Assembly (NCBI RefSeq): GCF_003054555.1 | Contig: NZ_CP026304.1 | Location: forward strand, 4,836,001-4,900,000 | DNA: 64,000 nt | DNA from: Streptomyces lunaelactis | GTDB taxonomy: Bacteria > Actinomycetota > Actinomycetes > Streptomycetales > Streptomycetaceae | Direction of reading: 5' to 3' | Part shown: positions 8,206 to 15,600 of the stretch, one piece after another | Layout: the number at the start of each line of letters is the position of its first letter | Numbering within the stretch: position 1 is the first letter of the stretch | Position numbers and translations under genes: made by a program | The notes under the pieces: generated by a model | The model's database searches: none | The model's input: only the letters and a program-made list of their open reading frames with translations | What the model was told of the DNA's origin: nothing

Positions 8206-8563
8206 CTTGGTGCCTTTCAGGTTGTGCATTGGGGGGGCCGGTGAACTGGGCGACTCCGTACAAGGGTTGAGGCATCCCCGCACACATCCGCGCTCACCGC
8301 CTTGCGTGCGAGGCTGTCCCAGCAGCCTCCCCAGTCACACCAAGAGCGGGCAAAGTTGTAGTTGATAGTGAAATCGCTGCCAGGCGACGGTAGTTGCGGA
8401 TGGGTGGACTCCATTTGCGAAGACAACTATCACGCCCCGCAAGTGTGATCCAGTAGGTACTAATTCCCTTGTTTCCCCAGCCTGTTCCGGTCGTACGGTG
8501 GCGGGCGTCAAGATCGAACTGATCTGGGCAGACCTAGCTTTTGCAAACAGGGGGATTCACAGC
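8206..8563. promoter_or_regulatory. Divergent 358-bp intergenic region between two secreted-protein genes
   Basis: No gene is visible. Base composition is clearly lower in GC than the surroundings, especially 8340-8480, as expected for promoters of both flanking genes. GATAGT near 8365 and ACTATC near 8425 form a short imperfect dyad. AGGGGGA just before 8564 is the ribosome binding site of the plus-strand gene. Confidence 0.5.
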
Positions 8564-9142
8564 ATGCGCAAGTACGTTGCTGTTGCGGCGGTTTCGTCCG
8601 CGATCGTTCTCGGCCTCGCCTCGGCCGCGCCCGCCGGCGCGGCCGACGGCCTCGACGGGGTCGACGCGCCCGGTACGACCGAAGTGGCCGCGCCCGCGAC
8701 TTCGCAGGCGTGGGATGAGAAGGCCTCGGCCGGCACGGACAGCCCGGCCGAGGGTCCGTCCCAGCAGCCGCTCGGAGCGCCCAGCGCGGGCGTGTTCTAC
8801 ACCAACGGCGACAACGTCCACATCTCCAGCACGGCGCCGGCCTCCGCGTCGGGCCACGGCTGGTGGGTCAAGATCAGCGGTCCCGGCACCAAGGCCAAGG
8901 TCACCATCGAGCTGCAGGCACTGGACCACCGCGACAACAAGTGGAAGACCGTCGCGACCGGCAGCAAGAACGTGTACTCCGGCACCGGGAGCGCGAACCG
9001 CGCCCACGCCCGCAAGACCTGCACGAACCGTGTGCAGAAGGTGCAGTGGCGCAGCCGTATCGACGTCGACATCATCGGGGTCAACGACTCTCCGGAGAAG
9101 GCCATCACCAAGACCCAGTCCCTGTGGTGCGGCGCCTTCTGA
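8564..9142 (+). CDS. Secreted protein of unknown function
   Basis: 192 residues from the ATG at 8564, which has AGGGGGA 10 bp upstream. The signal peptide ends in PAGAADG. Residues about 25 to 70 are a low-complexity Pro/Ser/Ala linker; the rest is a compact, lysine-rich, beta-like domain with two cysteines (RKTCTNR and the C-terminal SLWCGAF) that could form a disulfide. No family is recognised. It is expressed away from the pore-former-like gene and the two may share regulation, but nothing in the sequence proves a shared role. Confidence 0.65.
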   Translation: MRKYVAVAAVSSAIVLGLASAAPAGAADGLDGVDAPGTTEVAAPATSQAWDEKASAGTDSPAEGPSQQPLGAPSAGVFYTNGDNVHISSTAPASASGHGWWVKISGPGTKAKVTIELQALDHRDNKWKTVATGSKNVYSGTGSANRAHARKTCTNRVQKVQWRSRIDVDIIGVNDSPEKAITKTQSLWCGAF

Positions 9143-9160
9143 GGCCCGTTCCGTAACGCT

Positions 9161-9179
9161 GTTCAGTAGCGTACTGAAC
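9161..9179. repeat. Perfect inverted repeat, GTTCAGTA-GCG-TACTGAAC
   Basis: Two exact 8-bp arms flank GCG, 18 bp after the stop of the secreted-protein gene and 12 bp before a second, longer palindrome. It could be part of the terminator or a protein-binding site for the gene at 9251. Confidence 0.6.
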
Positions 9180-9190
9180 TGAACGACGAA

Positions 9191-9222
9191 GGTGCCCCGA
9201 CCCCGGCCGGGGTCGGGGCACC
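9191..9222. terminator. Perfect 32-bp GC palindrome, likely terminator
   Basis: Arms of 16 bp (9191-9206 and 9207-9222) are exact reverse complements with no loop bases. Placed 49 bp after the secreted-protein stop and 29 bp before the next start. Confidence 0.75.
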
Positions 9223-9250
9223 GGTCTGCCGGAGCACGAGGAGATCGCAC

Positions 9251-10045
9251 GTGTCGGAAGCGAACCTGCCCGCACCCATGATCATGGGCGTCCATGGCGT
9301 GCTCACCCTGAACCCCTGGGTGAGCCCGGAGCACGAGGACGTCTTCGGTCTCGTGGTCAGGCGGACGGTCTCCTACGGCTGGAGTTCCTTCCACGCCTCA
9401 GGACCGGACGGGGTGCGCTGGGGCCACAACGAGGCGGACGGCGACTGGGAGCAGGACCAGCGCGTACGCCAGCTCGCCTGGCTCCAGGTCGACGTCGCCG
9501 ACGCCCCGCGGGGACAGCGGTTGCCCGTTCTTCCGGCGGCCACGGTGCTCGGGGACTCCCTCAACCGCATCGGGCGCTTCCGTTTCACCGGCCTGCACAC
9601 CGTGGCTCCCCTGTACGAGGCCCCGGACAGCCGGGCCGACCTCGCCTACGCTGCCGAGTGGTTCGCCCTCGCGGACCCCGCCGCCTCGGCGGAGTTCACC
9701 CTCTCGGTCGCCAGCACCAAGGCTGCCGACCTCCCGGGTCATGCCCCCGACATCCTCGCCGCCGCCCTGGAACGCGCCCATGGGCAACTCGGAATCGAGG
9801 CAGCACCGCTGAGCTCTCCGCCGGGCCTTCCGGCGAGCCCTGCCGAGGCAGGACTGGGCCTGCCGCTGGCCGGGGAACTCGAGACGACCCACCTCCGGTG
9901 CGGTCAGGCATTCCGCTGCGTCACCCGCGAATGGTCACTGGACATGGCCGCCTGGGTCACCGAAATCTTCATCGACGCGCTGCGCGGGACCGGCACCACT
10001 CACCCGGCTCTCATCACGGTGTCCAAGCCGCTCTCGCCGGCGTAA
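9251..10045 (+). CDS. Hypothetical protein
   Basis: 264 residues from a GTG at 9251 with GAGGAG 9 bp upstream. No signal peptide or membrane segment. The N-terminal part is rich in tryptophan and histidine (GVHGVLTLNPWVSPEHEDVFG), the middle has aspartate-rich turns, and the C-terminus contains TREWSLDMAAWVTEIFIDAL. I recognise no domain. It is a single-gene unit closed by a bidirectional terminator at 10091-10124. Its location in the accessory strip suggests a strain- or clade-specific gene. Confidence 0.6.
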   Translation: MSEANLPAPMIMGVHGVLTLNPWVSPEHEDVFGLVVRRTVSYGWSSFHASGPDGVRWGHNEADGDWEQDQRVRQLAWLQVDVADAPRGQRLPVLPAATVLGDSLNRIGRFRFTGLHTVAPLYEAPDSRADLAYAAEWFALADPAASAEFTLSVASTKAADLPGHAPDILAAALERAHGQLGIEAAPLSSPPGLPASPAEAGLGLPLAGELETTHLRCGQAFRCVTREWSLDMAAWVTEIFIDALRGTGTTHPALITVSKPLSPA

Positions 10046-10090
10046 CGGCGGGGAGTGCGCGAAGTCGCGCAGGCGCTGAATGTGACGACG

Positions 10091-10124
10091 ACGGGCCTCG
10101 GACCCGTGAAGGTCCGAGGCCCGT
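10091..10124. terminator. Bidirectional terminator, 14-bp perfect stem
   Basis: ACGGGCCTCGGACC (10091-10104) pairs exactly with 10111-10124 around a 6-nt loop. It separates the converging genes ending at 10045 and 10140. Confidence 0.8.
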
Positions 10125-10139
10125 AACCGATGCCGTACG

Positions 10140-10601
10140 TCAGGGAGTCGGGAGGCCCGTCGGCAGCCCCGTCGGCAGTGTGCCCGTCGCCGACTTGGTC
10201 AGCGTGTCCTTCGCGCCGGCGTCCCACGAGATGACGAGCGTCTTGCCGTCGTTGGACTCGATCGAGCCCATCGTGCGGTCGGTGTTCCCGTCCGCGCACT
10301 TCAGCGTCAGCATCGGCTTGCCCATGTCCGCCACGTCGCCGGTGCAGGCGTGCCCGTCGGCGAGGAGCACCGCCTTCGTGCCGGTGACGGCCAGGTCGAC
10401 CGTCTTGCCGTCGGTCTTCCCGGACCAGGCGCCCTCGATGCTGCCGCCCTTGGCGGCGTCGCCGCCGCTGCCGGCTTCGGTGGGCGCGGTGGACGCGGAG
10501 TCCTTGCCGGCGTCGTCACCGTCGTCGCTGCCGCAGCCGGTCAGCGCGAGAGTGGCGACAAGTCCCGCCGCGGCGAGTGAAGTACGTACGAGCTTGTGCA
10601 C
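10140..10601 (-). CDS. Small lipoprotein
   Basis: 153 residues from a GTG at 10601, with AGGGGGA upstream. A lipoprotein signal ends in the lipobox LTGC at about residue 22, followed by an acidic Gly/Ser/Asp linker. The mature domain is small and beta-rich with a cysteine pair (GHACTGDV and LKCADGN), as in other short actinobacterial cell-surface lipoproteins. The tail repeats the unit PTGL. Function unknown. Confidence 0.65.
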   Translation of the reverse strand: MHKLVRTSLAAAGLVATLALTGCGSDDGDDAGKDSASTAPTEAGSGGDAAKGGSIEGAWSGKTDGKTVDLAVTGTKAVLLADGHACTGDVADMGKPMLTLKCADGNTDRTMGSIESNDGKTLVISWDAGAKDTLTKSATGTLPTGLPTGLPTP

Positions 10602-10640
10602 TTTTTCGGTCCCCCTGGTCGGTTCCAAGACCGCGCCAAG

Positions 10641-10946
10641 CTACCAGGAGGACTTGCGCACCCCAGGGAGGAATCCGGCGTGTGCCTGCTCACGCAGCCG
10701 CACCCGGGAGAGGCCGAACTTCCGCAGATGCCCGCGCGGCCGGCCGTCCACGCTGTCCCGGTTCCGCACCCGCGTGGCGCTCGCGTCGCGCGGCTGGCGT
10801 CGCAACTCGGCCTGCGCGGCGAGCCGTTCGTCCTCGCCCGTGCCGGGCCTGCGGATGATCTCCTTCAACTCCGCCCGCCGCGCCGCGTACCGGTCCACGA
10901 CCACCTTGCGCCGCTCATTGCGGACGATCTTGCTCTTCTTGGCCAT
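10641..10946 (-). CDS. rpsN: 30S ribosomal protein S14, zinc-independent paralogue
   Basis: 101 residues, the long bacterial S14 form, with the C-terminal R-N-R-x-S/C region and [15 protein letters not shown]. It has no CxxC motif, so it does not bind zinc. Its ATG overlaps the rpmB stop by one base (TGATG). In Streptomyces and mycobacteria such C-minus paralogues replace the zinc-binding versions when zinc is scarce, freeing zinc from ribosomes. The Zur-box-like site upstream of rpmB fits that regulation. Confidence 0.95.
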   Translation of the reverse strand: MAKKSKIVRNERRKVVVDRYAARRAELKEIIRRPGTGEDERLAAQAELRRQPRDASATRVRNRDSVDGRPRGHLRKFGLSRVRLREQAHAGFLPGVRKSSW

Positions 10947-11182
10947 CAGACCTTCACCCCGCGGGCACGGATACGGGCCACGGCGGCCTCGATCCCGATC
11001 GTGTCGATGGCCTTGATCGCGCGGGCGCTGAGCGTGAGCCGGACATGGCGGCCCTCGCTCGCGAGCCAGTAGCGCTTGCGCTGGATGTTGGGGTCGAAGC
11101 GGCGCGATGTGCGCCGGTGCGAGTGGGAGATGTTGTTGCCGAAGCCCGGCTGGGCGCCGGTCAGCTGGCAGTGCGCGGACAC
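10946..11182 (-). CDS. rpmB: 50S ribosomal protein L28, zinc-independent paralogue
   Basis: 78 residues from a GTG at 11182. The body [22 protein letters not shown] is diagnostic for bL28. The zinc ribbon of the C-plus form is gone: only one cysteine remains, near the N-terminus. First gene of a two-gene unit with rpsN, reading away from rpmG. The Zur-type palindrome lies about 40 bp upstream. Confidence 0.95.
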   Translation of the reverse strand: MSAHCQLTGAQPGFGNNISHSHRRTSRRFDPNIQRKRYWLASEGRHVRLTLSARAIKAIDTIGIEAAVARIRARGVKV

Positions 11183-11220
11183 GGGTGATTCACCTCTCGT
11201 TGACGGGATCCCATTTGGTA

Positions 11221-11237
11221 ATGGAAACCATTTCCAT
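11221..11237. promoter_or_regulatory. Zur-box-like palindrome between rpmB and rpmG
   Basis: ATGGAAA-CCA-TTTCCAT is an exact 7+7 dyad in the 67-bp gap between the divergent rpmB-rpsN and rpmG operons. It closely resembles the actinobacterial Zur box (TGAAAATnATTTTCA-like) and is centred where it could block both promoters. Zur with bound zinc would repress both units. The match is from memory of the consensus. Confidence 0.8.
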
Positions 11238-11249
11238 ATACTAGCCCCC

Positions 11250-11414
11250 ATGGCCCGCAACGAACTCCGCCCGATCATCAAGCTCCGCTCCACGGCGGGC
11301 ACCGGCTACACGTATGTGACCCGCAAGAACCGCCGTAACGACCCCGACCGCCTGACGCTGCGCAAGTACGACCCGATGGTCGGCAAGCACGTCGACTTCC
11401 GAGAGGAGCGCTGA
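11250..11414 (+). CDS. rpmG: 50S ribosomal protein L33, zinc-independent paralogue
   Basis: 54 residues: [17 protein letters not shown], then [14 protein letters not shown], standard for bL33. It lacks all four cysteines of the zinc-binding form. The ATG lies only 13 bp after the Zur-type palindrome, so repressor binding would cover the promoter or the ribosome binding site. First gene of the run rpmG-rpmE2-GTPase-like-rpsR. Confidence 0.95.
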   Translation: MARNELRPIIKLRSTAGTGYTYVTRKNRRNDPDRLTLRKYDPMVGKHVDFREER

Positions 11415-11422
11415 GCAGCGCC

Positions 11423-11680
11423 ATGAAGCCCGGAATACACCCCACGTACGGCCCCGTCGTCTTCCGCGACAAGGTGGCCGACTTCGCCATCCTCACCCGC
11501 TCGACCGCCACCAGTGAGAAGACCGTCGAGTGGGAGGACGGCAACACCTATCCCGTGATCGACGTCGAGATCTCCTCGGCGAGCCACCCCTTCTACACGG
11601 GGACGGCGCGCGTGATGGACACGGCGGGCCGGGTGGAGCGCTTCGAGCGCCGCTACGGAGGCCGGGGAGGCCGGGGGTGA
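11423..11680 (+). CDS. rpmE2: 50S ribosomal protein L31 type B
   Basis: 85 residues beginning [16 protein letters not shown], with [16 protein letters not shown] and HPFYTG, the hallmarks of type B L31. No cysteines, so zinc-free. It starts 8 bp after the rpmG stop. The last codons are a Gly/Arg-rich tail that overlaps the start of the CobW-like gene (GTGA overlap). Confidence 0.95.
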   Translation: MKPGIHPTYGPVVFRDKVADFAILTRSTATSEKTVEWEDGNTYPVIDVEISSASHPFYTGTARVMDTAGRVERFERRYGGRGGRG

Positions 11681-12822
11681 GCAGTCCAGTCCTCTCCGTC
11701 GCGCTCGTCGGCGGACTGCACTCGGATGCCCGCAAGGCAGCGGTGGAGCGGCTGCTGGCCACCGTGCCCGGCAGCGTCGCGCTCCACCACGACCTCTCGA
11801 CCGCCGTGCGGGGCACGGTCGTTCGCACGGTCCGCGACGCGCTCGGCGTACGCGCCACCGGCGAGACGCCGCTGGTCAACGACTGTGCCTGCTGCGCGCT
11901 GCGCGAGGATCTGGTGCCCGAGCTGGAGCGGCTCGCGGACGACGGGGTCACCCGCCTCGCGGTCGTCGAGCTCTGGGACTCCGTCGAACCCGAGGCGATG
12001 GCCGAGGTCGTCGCGGCGCACGGCGGCGAACGGCTCACCGTGACCGCGGTGATGACCGCCGTCGACCCGGCGCTGCTGCTGCCGTATCTCGGCAACAGCG
12101 ACGACCTGTTGGACGCGGGCCTCGCGGCCGCCGCCTCCGACCAGCGCACGGTCGCCGACACCTGGGCGCGCCAGCTGGAGTACGCGCCCGTGCTCGCCGT
12201 CGTCGAGAGCGAGGAGGCCGACGACGAGGACCGCGCGCTGCTGGCCCAGCTGCATCCGACCGCCCGCCGGATCGCCGTGGAGGGACCCGAGTTGGGCGCC
12301 GCCGCGCTCGCCGGCTTCGACGTCGAGGCGGCCGCGGCCGCCCAGCACCCGGCCTGTGCGCTGCTGCCGCAGGACGCGGACGACTGCGGAGTCGGTACGT
12401 ACGTCTGGCACCGCAGCCGCCCCTTCCACCCGGAGCGGCTCTACCGGGCGCTGGAGGATCTGACCTGCGCGGCGGCCCGCAGCCGCGGCCGGTTCTGGCT
12501 CGCCGACCGCCCGGACACCCTGCTGGCCTGGGACGCGGCGGGCGGCGCGCTCTGTGTGGAGAACGCGGGCCCCTGGCTCGCCTCGCTGCCCGACGCCGCC
12601 TGGGAGATGGTCCCGCCGGTCCGCAGGGCGGCCGCCGCGCTGGACTGGCACCCCGAGCACGGGGACTGCTGTCAGCACCTGGTCTTCACCTCGCCCGGTC
12701 TGGACCGCGACGGTCTGGAACAGCTCCTCGAATCCTGCCTGTTGACCGATGCCGAGTACGCCGCGGGCCGCGAGGCCTGGAAGCGGCTGCCGCCCGCCTT
12801 CGACTCCCTCCTGGAGGTCTGA
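11677..12822 (+). CDS. CobW/COG0523-like protein lacking a P-loop
   Basis: 381 residues from a GTG overlapping the rpmE2 stop. The CxCC metal-binding motif of COG0523 GTPases is intact in [13 protein letters not shown], and the C-terminal CobW domain is present ([17 protein letters not shown], then [14 protein letters not shown] [10 protein letters not shown]). The Walker A position reads [14 protein letters not shown] rather than GFLGAGKTT, so normal GTP binding is unlikely. COG0523 proteins in Zur regulons are thought to deliver zinc to client proteins. Here its place inside the zinc-starvation operon supports a zinc-related role, but the missing P-loop means it is probably not a canonical GTP-driven chaperone. 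Confidence 0.85.
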   Translation: MSSPVLSVALVGGLHSDARKAAVERLLATVPGSVALHHDLSTAVRGTVVRTVRDALGVRATGETPLVNDCACCALREDLVPELERLADDGVTRLAVVELWDSVEPEAMAEVVAAHGGERLTVTAVMTAVDPALLLPYLGNSDDLLDAGLAAAASDQRTVADTWARQLEYAPVLAVVESEEADDEDRALLAQLHPTARRIAVEGPELGAAALAGFDVEAAAAAQHPACALLPQDADDCGVGTYVWHRSRPFHPERLYRALEDLTCAAARSRGRFWLADRPDTLLAWDAAGGALCVENAGPWLASLPDAAWEMVPPVRRAAAALDWHPEHGDCCQHLVFTSPGLDRDGLEQLLESCLLTDAEYAAGREAWKRLPPAFDSLLEV

Positions 12823-13061
12823 TGTCCCCCCGCCGCACCGACCCGCGCAAGCCGGTCAAGTCCCGCCCGAATCCGCTGGACCAGGCCAGGATCACCTACG
12901 TCGACTACAAGGACACGGACCTGCTCCGCAGGTTCATCTCGGACCGCGGCAAGATCCGCAGCCGCCGGGTGACCCGGGTGAGCGCCCAGCAGCGGCAGTT
13001 GGCGCGGGCCGTCAAGAACGCCCGCGAGATGGCGCTGCTGCCGTACTCCTCCGGGAAGTGA
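12822..13061 (+). CDS. rpsR: 30S ribosomal protein S18, zinc-independent paralogue
   Basis: 79 residues with the S18 signature [18 protein letters not shown] and [28 protein letters not shown]. It lacks the cysteines of the zinc-binding paralogue. The ATG overlaps the previous stop (TGATG), so translation is probably coupled. Last gene of the Zur-controlled plus-strand operon, closed by a strong hairpin at 13066-13104. Confidence 0.95.
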   Translation: MSPRRTDPRKPVKSRPNPLDQARITYVDYKDTDLLRRFISDRGKIRSRRVTRVSAQQRQLARAVKNAREMALLPYSSGK

Positions 13062-13065
13062 CGAG

Positions 13066-13104
13066 CAGGAGATTCCCTACGCTCGACTCGTAGGGAATCT
13101 CCTG
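13066..13104 (+). terminator. Terminator with perfect 16-bp stem
   Basis: CAGGAGATTCCCTACG (13066-13081) pairs exactly with 13089-13104 across a 7-nt loop, 5 bp after the rpsR stop. Confidence 0.85.
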
Positions 13105-13123
13105 CCTGTTGCGGGCTTCATGA

Positions 13124-13294
13124 CGGACATGGGAGCCGGAAGGGCGCGGCACACGTCTCTTCCTTGTGTACGAAGGCTTCGATCCGGACGACCCGGCGCA
13201 GATGATGGCCCACAAGATCATGGGCGGCGGCCGGCGGTCGTACGTACTGCGGGCGCTGCGGGAGACGCTGGAGAAGCTGCCGCCGGAGCTGTAA
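13124..13294 (+). pseudogene. C-terminal remnant of an SRPBCC/AHSA1-type protein
   Basis: From about 13127 the frame reads TWEPEGRGTRLFLVYEGFDP and ends in LRALRETLEKLPPEL with TAA at 13292-13294. This is the closing strand and helix of AHSA1-like START-superfamily proteins. An in-frame TGA at 13121 and the rpsR terminator lie immediately upstream, so the front two thirds of the gene are missing. Confidence 0.6.
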
Positions 13295-13309
13295 CCGAAG
13301 GGCCACCCC

Positions 13310-13334
13310 GCGTGCACGTGCATCTGCTCATGCA
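13310..13334 (+). promoter_or_regulatory. Putative operator upstream of the DUF397 gene
   Basis: GCGTGCACGTGCATCTGC (13310-13327), containing the palindrome TGCACGTGCA, lies about 75 bp before the DUF397 start. The same 18 bases occur in reverse complement at 14466-14483, in front of the minus-strand ATPase gene. In both, a second TGCAT follows within 10 bp. The likely reader is the XRE regulator at 14678. Confidence 0.6.
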
Positions 13335-13401
13335 TTGGCATATGAACACAGCTATGATCCGGGAAAGTTGATACATACAGCTTGTACCCCGGGAGCGACT
13401 C

Positions 13402-13644
13402 GTGCACCACGCGTACAACGGCATGGCGGCCACGGAGCTTCACGGGGTCGTCTGGCAGAAGAGCAGGCACAGCAACTCCCAGGGATCGTGCGTGGAGTTC
13501 GCCAAGCTGCCCGGTGGTGACGTGGCGATGCGCAACTCGCGGCACCCCGACGGCCCCGCACTCGTATATACGCCTGCGGAGATAGAAGCGTTGCTTCTGG
13601 GCGTCAAGGACGGGGAGTTCGACCATCTGATCGCGGGGAGCTAG
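13402..13644 (+). CDS. DUF397 (BldB-like) protein
   Basis: 80 residues from a GTG at 13402 with GGGAG upstream. The DUF397 hallmarks are present: VVWQKSRHSNSQGSCVEFA, then VAMRNSRHPDGPALVYTPAE. The family includes BldB of S. coelicolor and the small partners of WhiJ-type regulators. It forms a trio with the ATPase at 13854 (opposite strand) and the XRE protein at 14678. In such clusters the small protein is thought to antagonise the XRE DNA-binding partner. Confidence 0.9.
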   Translation: MHHAYNGMAATELHGVVWQKSRHSNSQGSCVEFAKLPGGDVAMRNSRHPDGPALVYTPAEIEALLLGVKDGEFDHLIAGS

Positions 13645-13676
13645 CCCCGCCAGCTGTCCCCGGGCGGGGACAGGCC

Positions 13677-13857
13677 CTAGGGCGTGTTTTGGAAGTAGCG
13701 CCGTCCGCCCGCAGGGCGGGCCCCGCGGCGTCTGGTGCGTGCAATCGCAAGGCGGAGGATCGCCCTCGTACTGGACGTACTTGGGCGACTCCGACAACAC
13801 CGCGAGTGCGCGTGCCAGGCGTCGCGGGGCAGGCGGGACTTCCAAAACACGCCCTAG
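13677..13857. mobile_element. 181-bp MITE-like inverted-repeat element, copy 1
   Basis: The ends are perfect 20-bp inverted repeats, CTAGGGCGTGTTTTGGAAGT at left and its exact complement at right. The 141-bp interior has no gene of its own. A copy in the opposite orientation with about 95% identical interior lies at 23061-23241. CTAG at both termini suggests a YTAR-type target such as that used by IS5-family transposases, so this is probably a non-autonomous derivative moved in trans. Its right-hand CTAG contains the TAG stop codon of the ATPase gene. Confidence 0.8.
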
Positions 13858-14366
13858 CCCAGGCGGAACAGCGCCCAGACCACCTTGCCGTGCAGCGTCC
13901 CGGCGAGCGGGTGCCAGCCCCAGCTGTCGCTGAAGGAATCCACCAGGAACAGTCCGCGGCCCGACTCGGCCGCGCCACAGGGGTCGGGAAAAGGGGCGTC
14001 GTCGCTCTCGCCGGCCCCGGCCCCGGGGCCGGCATGGCTGGGATCGCGCACCGCGCACACCAGCCGGCTCGTCCAGCGCATCAAGTGCAGCCGGACGGGC
14101 GGTTCCTGACTCTCCCGTGGAGTGTCCGCGGGCAGCGCGTGCCGCAGCGCGTTGGTGACGAGTTCGGAGACGACCAGCGCGACATCGTCGAAACGGTCGC
14201 TCAGATCCCACTGGCCGAGCGTCGCCTTGGTGAACTGCCGTGCTCCGCGCACCGCTTCGAAGCGGGCAGGCAGAGCGCACGAGGCGGAGCTGGAGACCGC
14301 TGCGGGATCGATGGGGGGAAGCCCCTGCCGTAACGGCTCGAGCATGGTCGATCCATTCGTCCCCAT
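13854..14366 (-). CDS. Anti-sigma-factor-type ATP-binding protein (AbaA/WhiJ-cluster ATPase)
   Basis: 170 residues from the ATG at 14366 (GGGAG upstream). A GHKL ATPase domain of the RsbW/SpoIIAB type: the N box VALVVSELVTNALRHA, then AVRDPS, and the glycine-rich loop AESGRGLFLVDSFSDSWGW. No kinase dimerisation domain. Streptomyces places such proteins beside DUF397 and XRE genes. Its stop codon TAG falls inside the terminal CTAG of the inverted-repeat element at 13677-13857, so the element may have trimmed or replaced the original end. Confidence 0.85.
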   Translation of the reverse strand: MGTNGSTMLEPLRQGLPPIDPAAVSSSASCALPARFEAVRGARQFTKATLGQWDLSDRFDDVALVVSELVTNALRHALPADTPRESQEPPVRLHLMRWTSRLVCAVRDPSHAGPGAGAGESDDAPFPDPCGAAESGRGLFLVDSFSDSWGWHPLAGTLHGKVVWALFRLG

Positions 14367-14457
14367 GCGAGGCACTCCCAGGAATCGCGGCTGTGACGCT
14401 ACAACACGAACGAGCACGCAGGTGCGCGAGGACCATGGTTCCGAATGCGTAGAGCAG

Positions 14458-14483
14458 ATGCAAGGGCAGATGCACGTGCACGC
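14458..14483 (-). promoter_or_regulatory. Putative operator upstream of the ATPase gene
   Basis: GCAGATGCACGTGCACGC at 14466-14483 is the exact reverse complement of 13310-13327. Read in the direction of the ATPase gene it is again followed within 10 bp by TGCAT. It lies about 100 bp upstream of the ATPase start and about 195 bp upstream of the XRE gene. Confidence 0.6.
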
Positions 14484-14677
14484 GCCGGACCTGTCCGCCC
14501 CCGTGCCGGTTCTTGCTCATTTCTTCCCTCAATCTCTTTCGCGCCCTCCCCAAGGGCTTCTCGTTTCCGTAATCGAACGAGTACGCGCTGAAGCGTTTTG
14601 ATGGCAGAATCCCGGGTCTCGGGGTTCGGGGGTCCCCCGGGAGTCAGACAGTCGGAGCGATGTGGAGGGCGGGAGTC

Positions 14678-15541
14678 GTGACCGCAGGCGAGTCGAGCGG
14701 TTCCGTGGTGCGGCGCATCCTGTTGGGCTCGCAGCTGAGGCGGCTGCGGGAATCGCGAGGCATCACTCGTGAGGCGGCCGGGTACTCGATCCGCGCATCC
14801 GAATCCAAGATCAGCCGCATGGAGTTGGGACGGGTGAGCTTCAAGGCGCGGGACGTCGAGGATCTGCTGACGCTCTACGGAGTCGCCGACGAAGCGGAAC
14901 GCGGGTCACTGCTGGGCCTCGCCAAGGAGGCCAATGTCGCGGGGTGGTGGCACAGCTACGGCGATGTGCTGCCCGGCTGGTTTCAGACATATGTGGGGCT
15001 GGAAGGCGCCGCCTCGCTCATCCGTATCTATGAAGTGCAGTTCGTGCACGGCCTGCTGCAGACCGAGGCGTACGCCCACGCCGTCGTCACCCGCGGTATC
15101 CCCGACGCCCCCCGCGCCGAGATCGACCGCCGGGTCGCGCTCCGGCTCGAGCGCCAGAAGGTCCTCGTCTCCGAGCGCGCGCCACGCTTGCACGCCGTGC
15201 TCGACGAGGCCGCGCTGCGCCGCCCCTATGGTGACCGTGCCGTGATGCAGGGCCAGCTGAGGCATCTGATCGAGGTCTCCGAGCAGCCGAACGTCACGCT
15301 GCAGGTGATGCCGTTCAGCTTCGGCGGGCACGCCGGCGAGAGCGGCGCCTTCACCATGCTGCGCTTCCCGGAGTCCGATCTCTCAGACATCGTCTATCTG
15401 GAGCAGCTCACCAGCGCGCTGTATCTGGACAAGCGCGAAGAGGTCGCCCTGTACGAACGGGTGATGACGCGGCTCCACGAGGACAGCCCGGATCCGGCCG
15501 AGAGTCGTGACCTTCTCCGTGGTCTACTCCAACTCACCTGA
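14678..15541 (+). CDS. XRE-family regulator with DUF5753 (WhiJ-like)
   Basis: 287 residues from a GTG at 14678 (GGGAG upstream). Residues about 15 to 65 are the helix-turn-helix (LRRLRESRGITREAAGYSI, then SKISRMELG). The rest is the DUF5753 domain with GLLQTEAYAHAV, VALRLERQ and the terminal FTMLRFPE region. WhiJ-like proteins repress development until relieved by a partner DUF397 protein. The matching sites before the two neighbouring genes are likely targets. It reads toward the aldehyde dehydrogenase 60 bp downstream. Confidence 0.9.
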   Translation: MTAGESSGSVVRRILLGSQLRRLRESRGITREAAGYSIRASESKISRMELGRVSFKARDVEDLLTLYGVADEAERGSLLGLAKEANVAGWWHSYGDVLPGWFQTYVGLEGAASLIRIYEVQFVHGLLQTEAYAHAVVTRGIPDAPRAEIDRRVALRLERQKVLVSERAPRLHAVLDEAALRRPYGDRAVMQGQLRHLIEVSEQPNVTLQVMPFSFGGHAGESGAFTMLRFPESDLSDIVYLEQLTSALYLDKREEVALYERVMTRLHEDSPDPAESRDLLRGLLQLT

Positions 15542-15600
15542 AACGCAAGTACGATGACATGACATCAGGCATCTGCTTCTGCAGTAAGGAATCGGATCAC

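Noticed and set aside
13012..14553. A 513-codon minus-strand frame spanning rpsR, DUF397 gene, element and ATPase gene
   Set aside because: It crosses a terminator, an inverted-repeat element and three better-supported genes, so it is an accident of GC-rich sequence.
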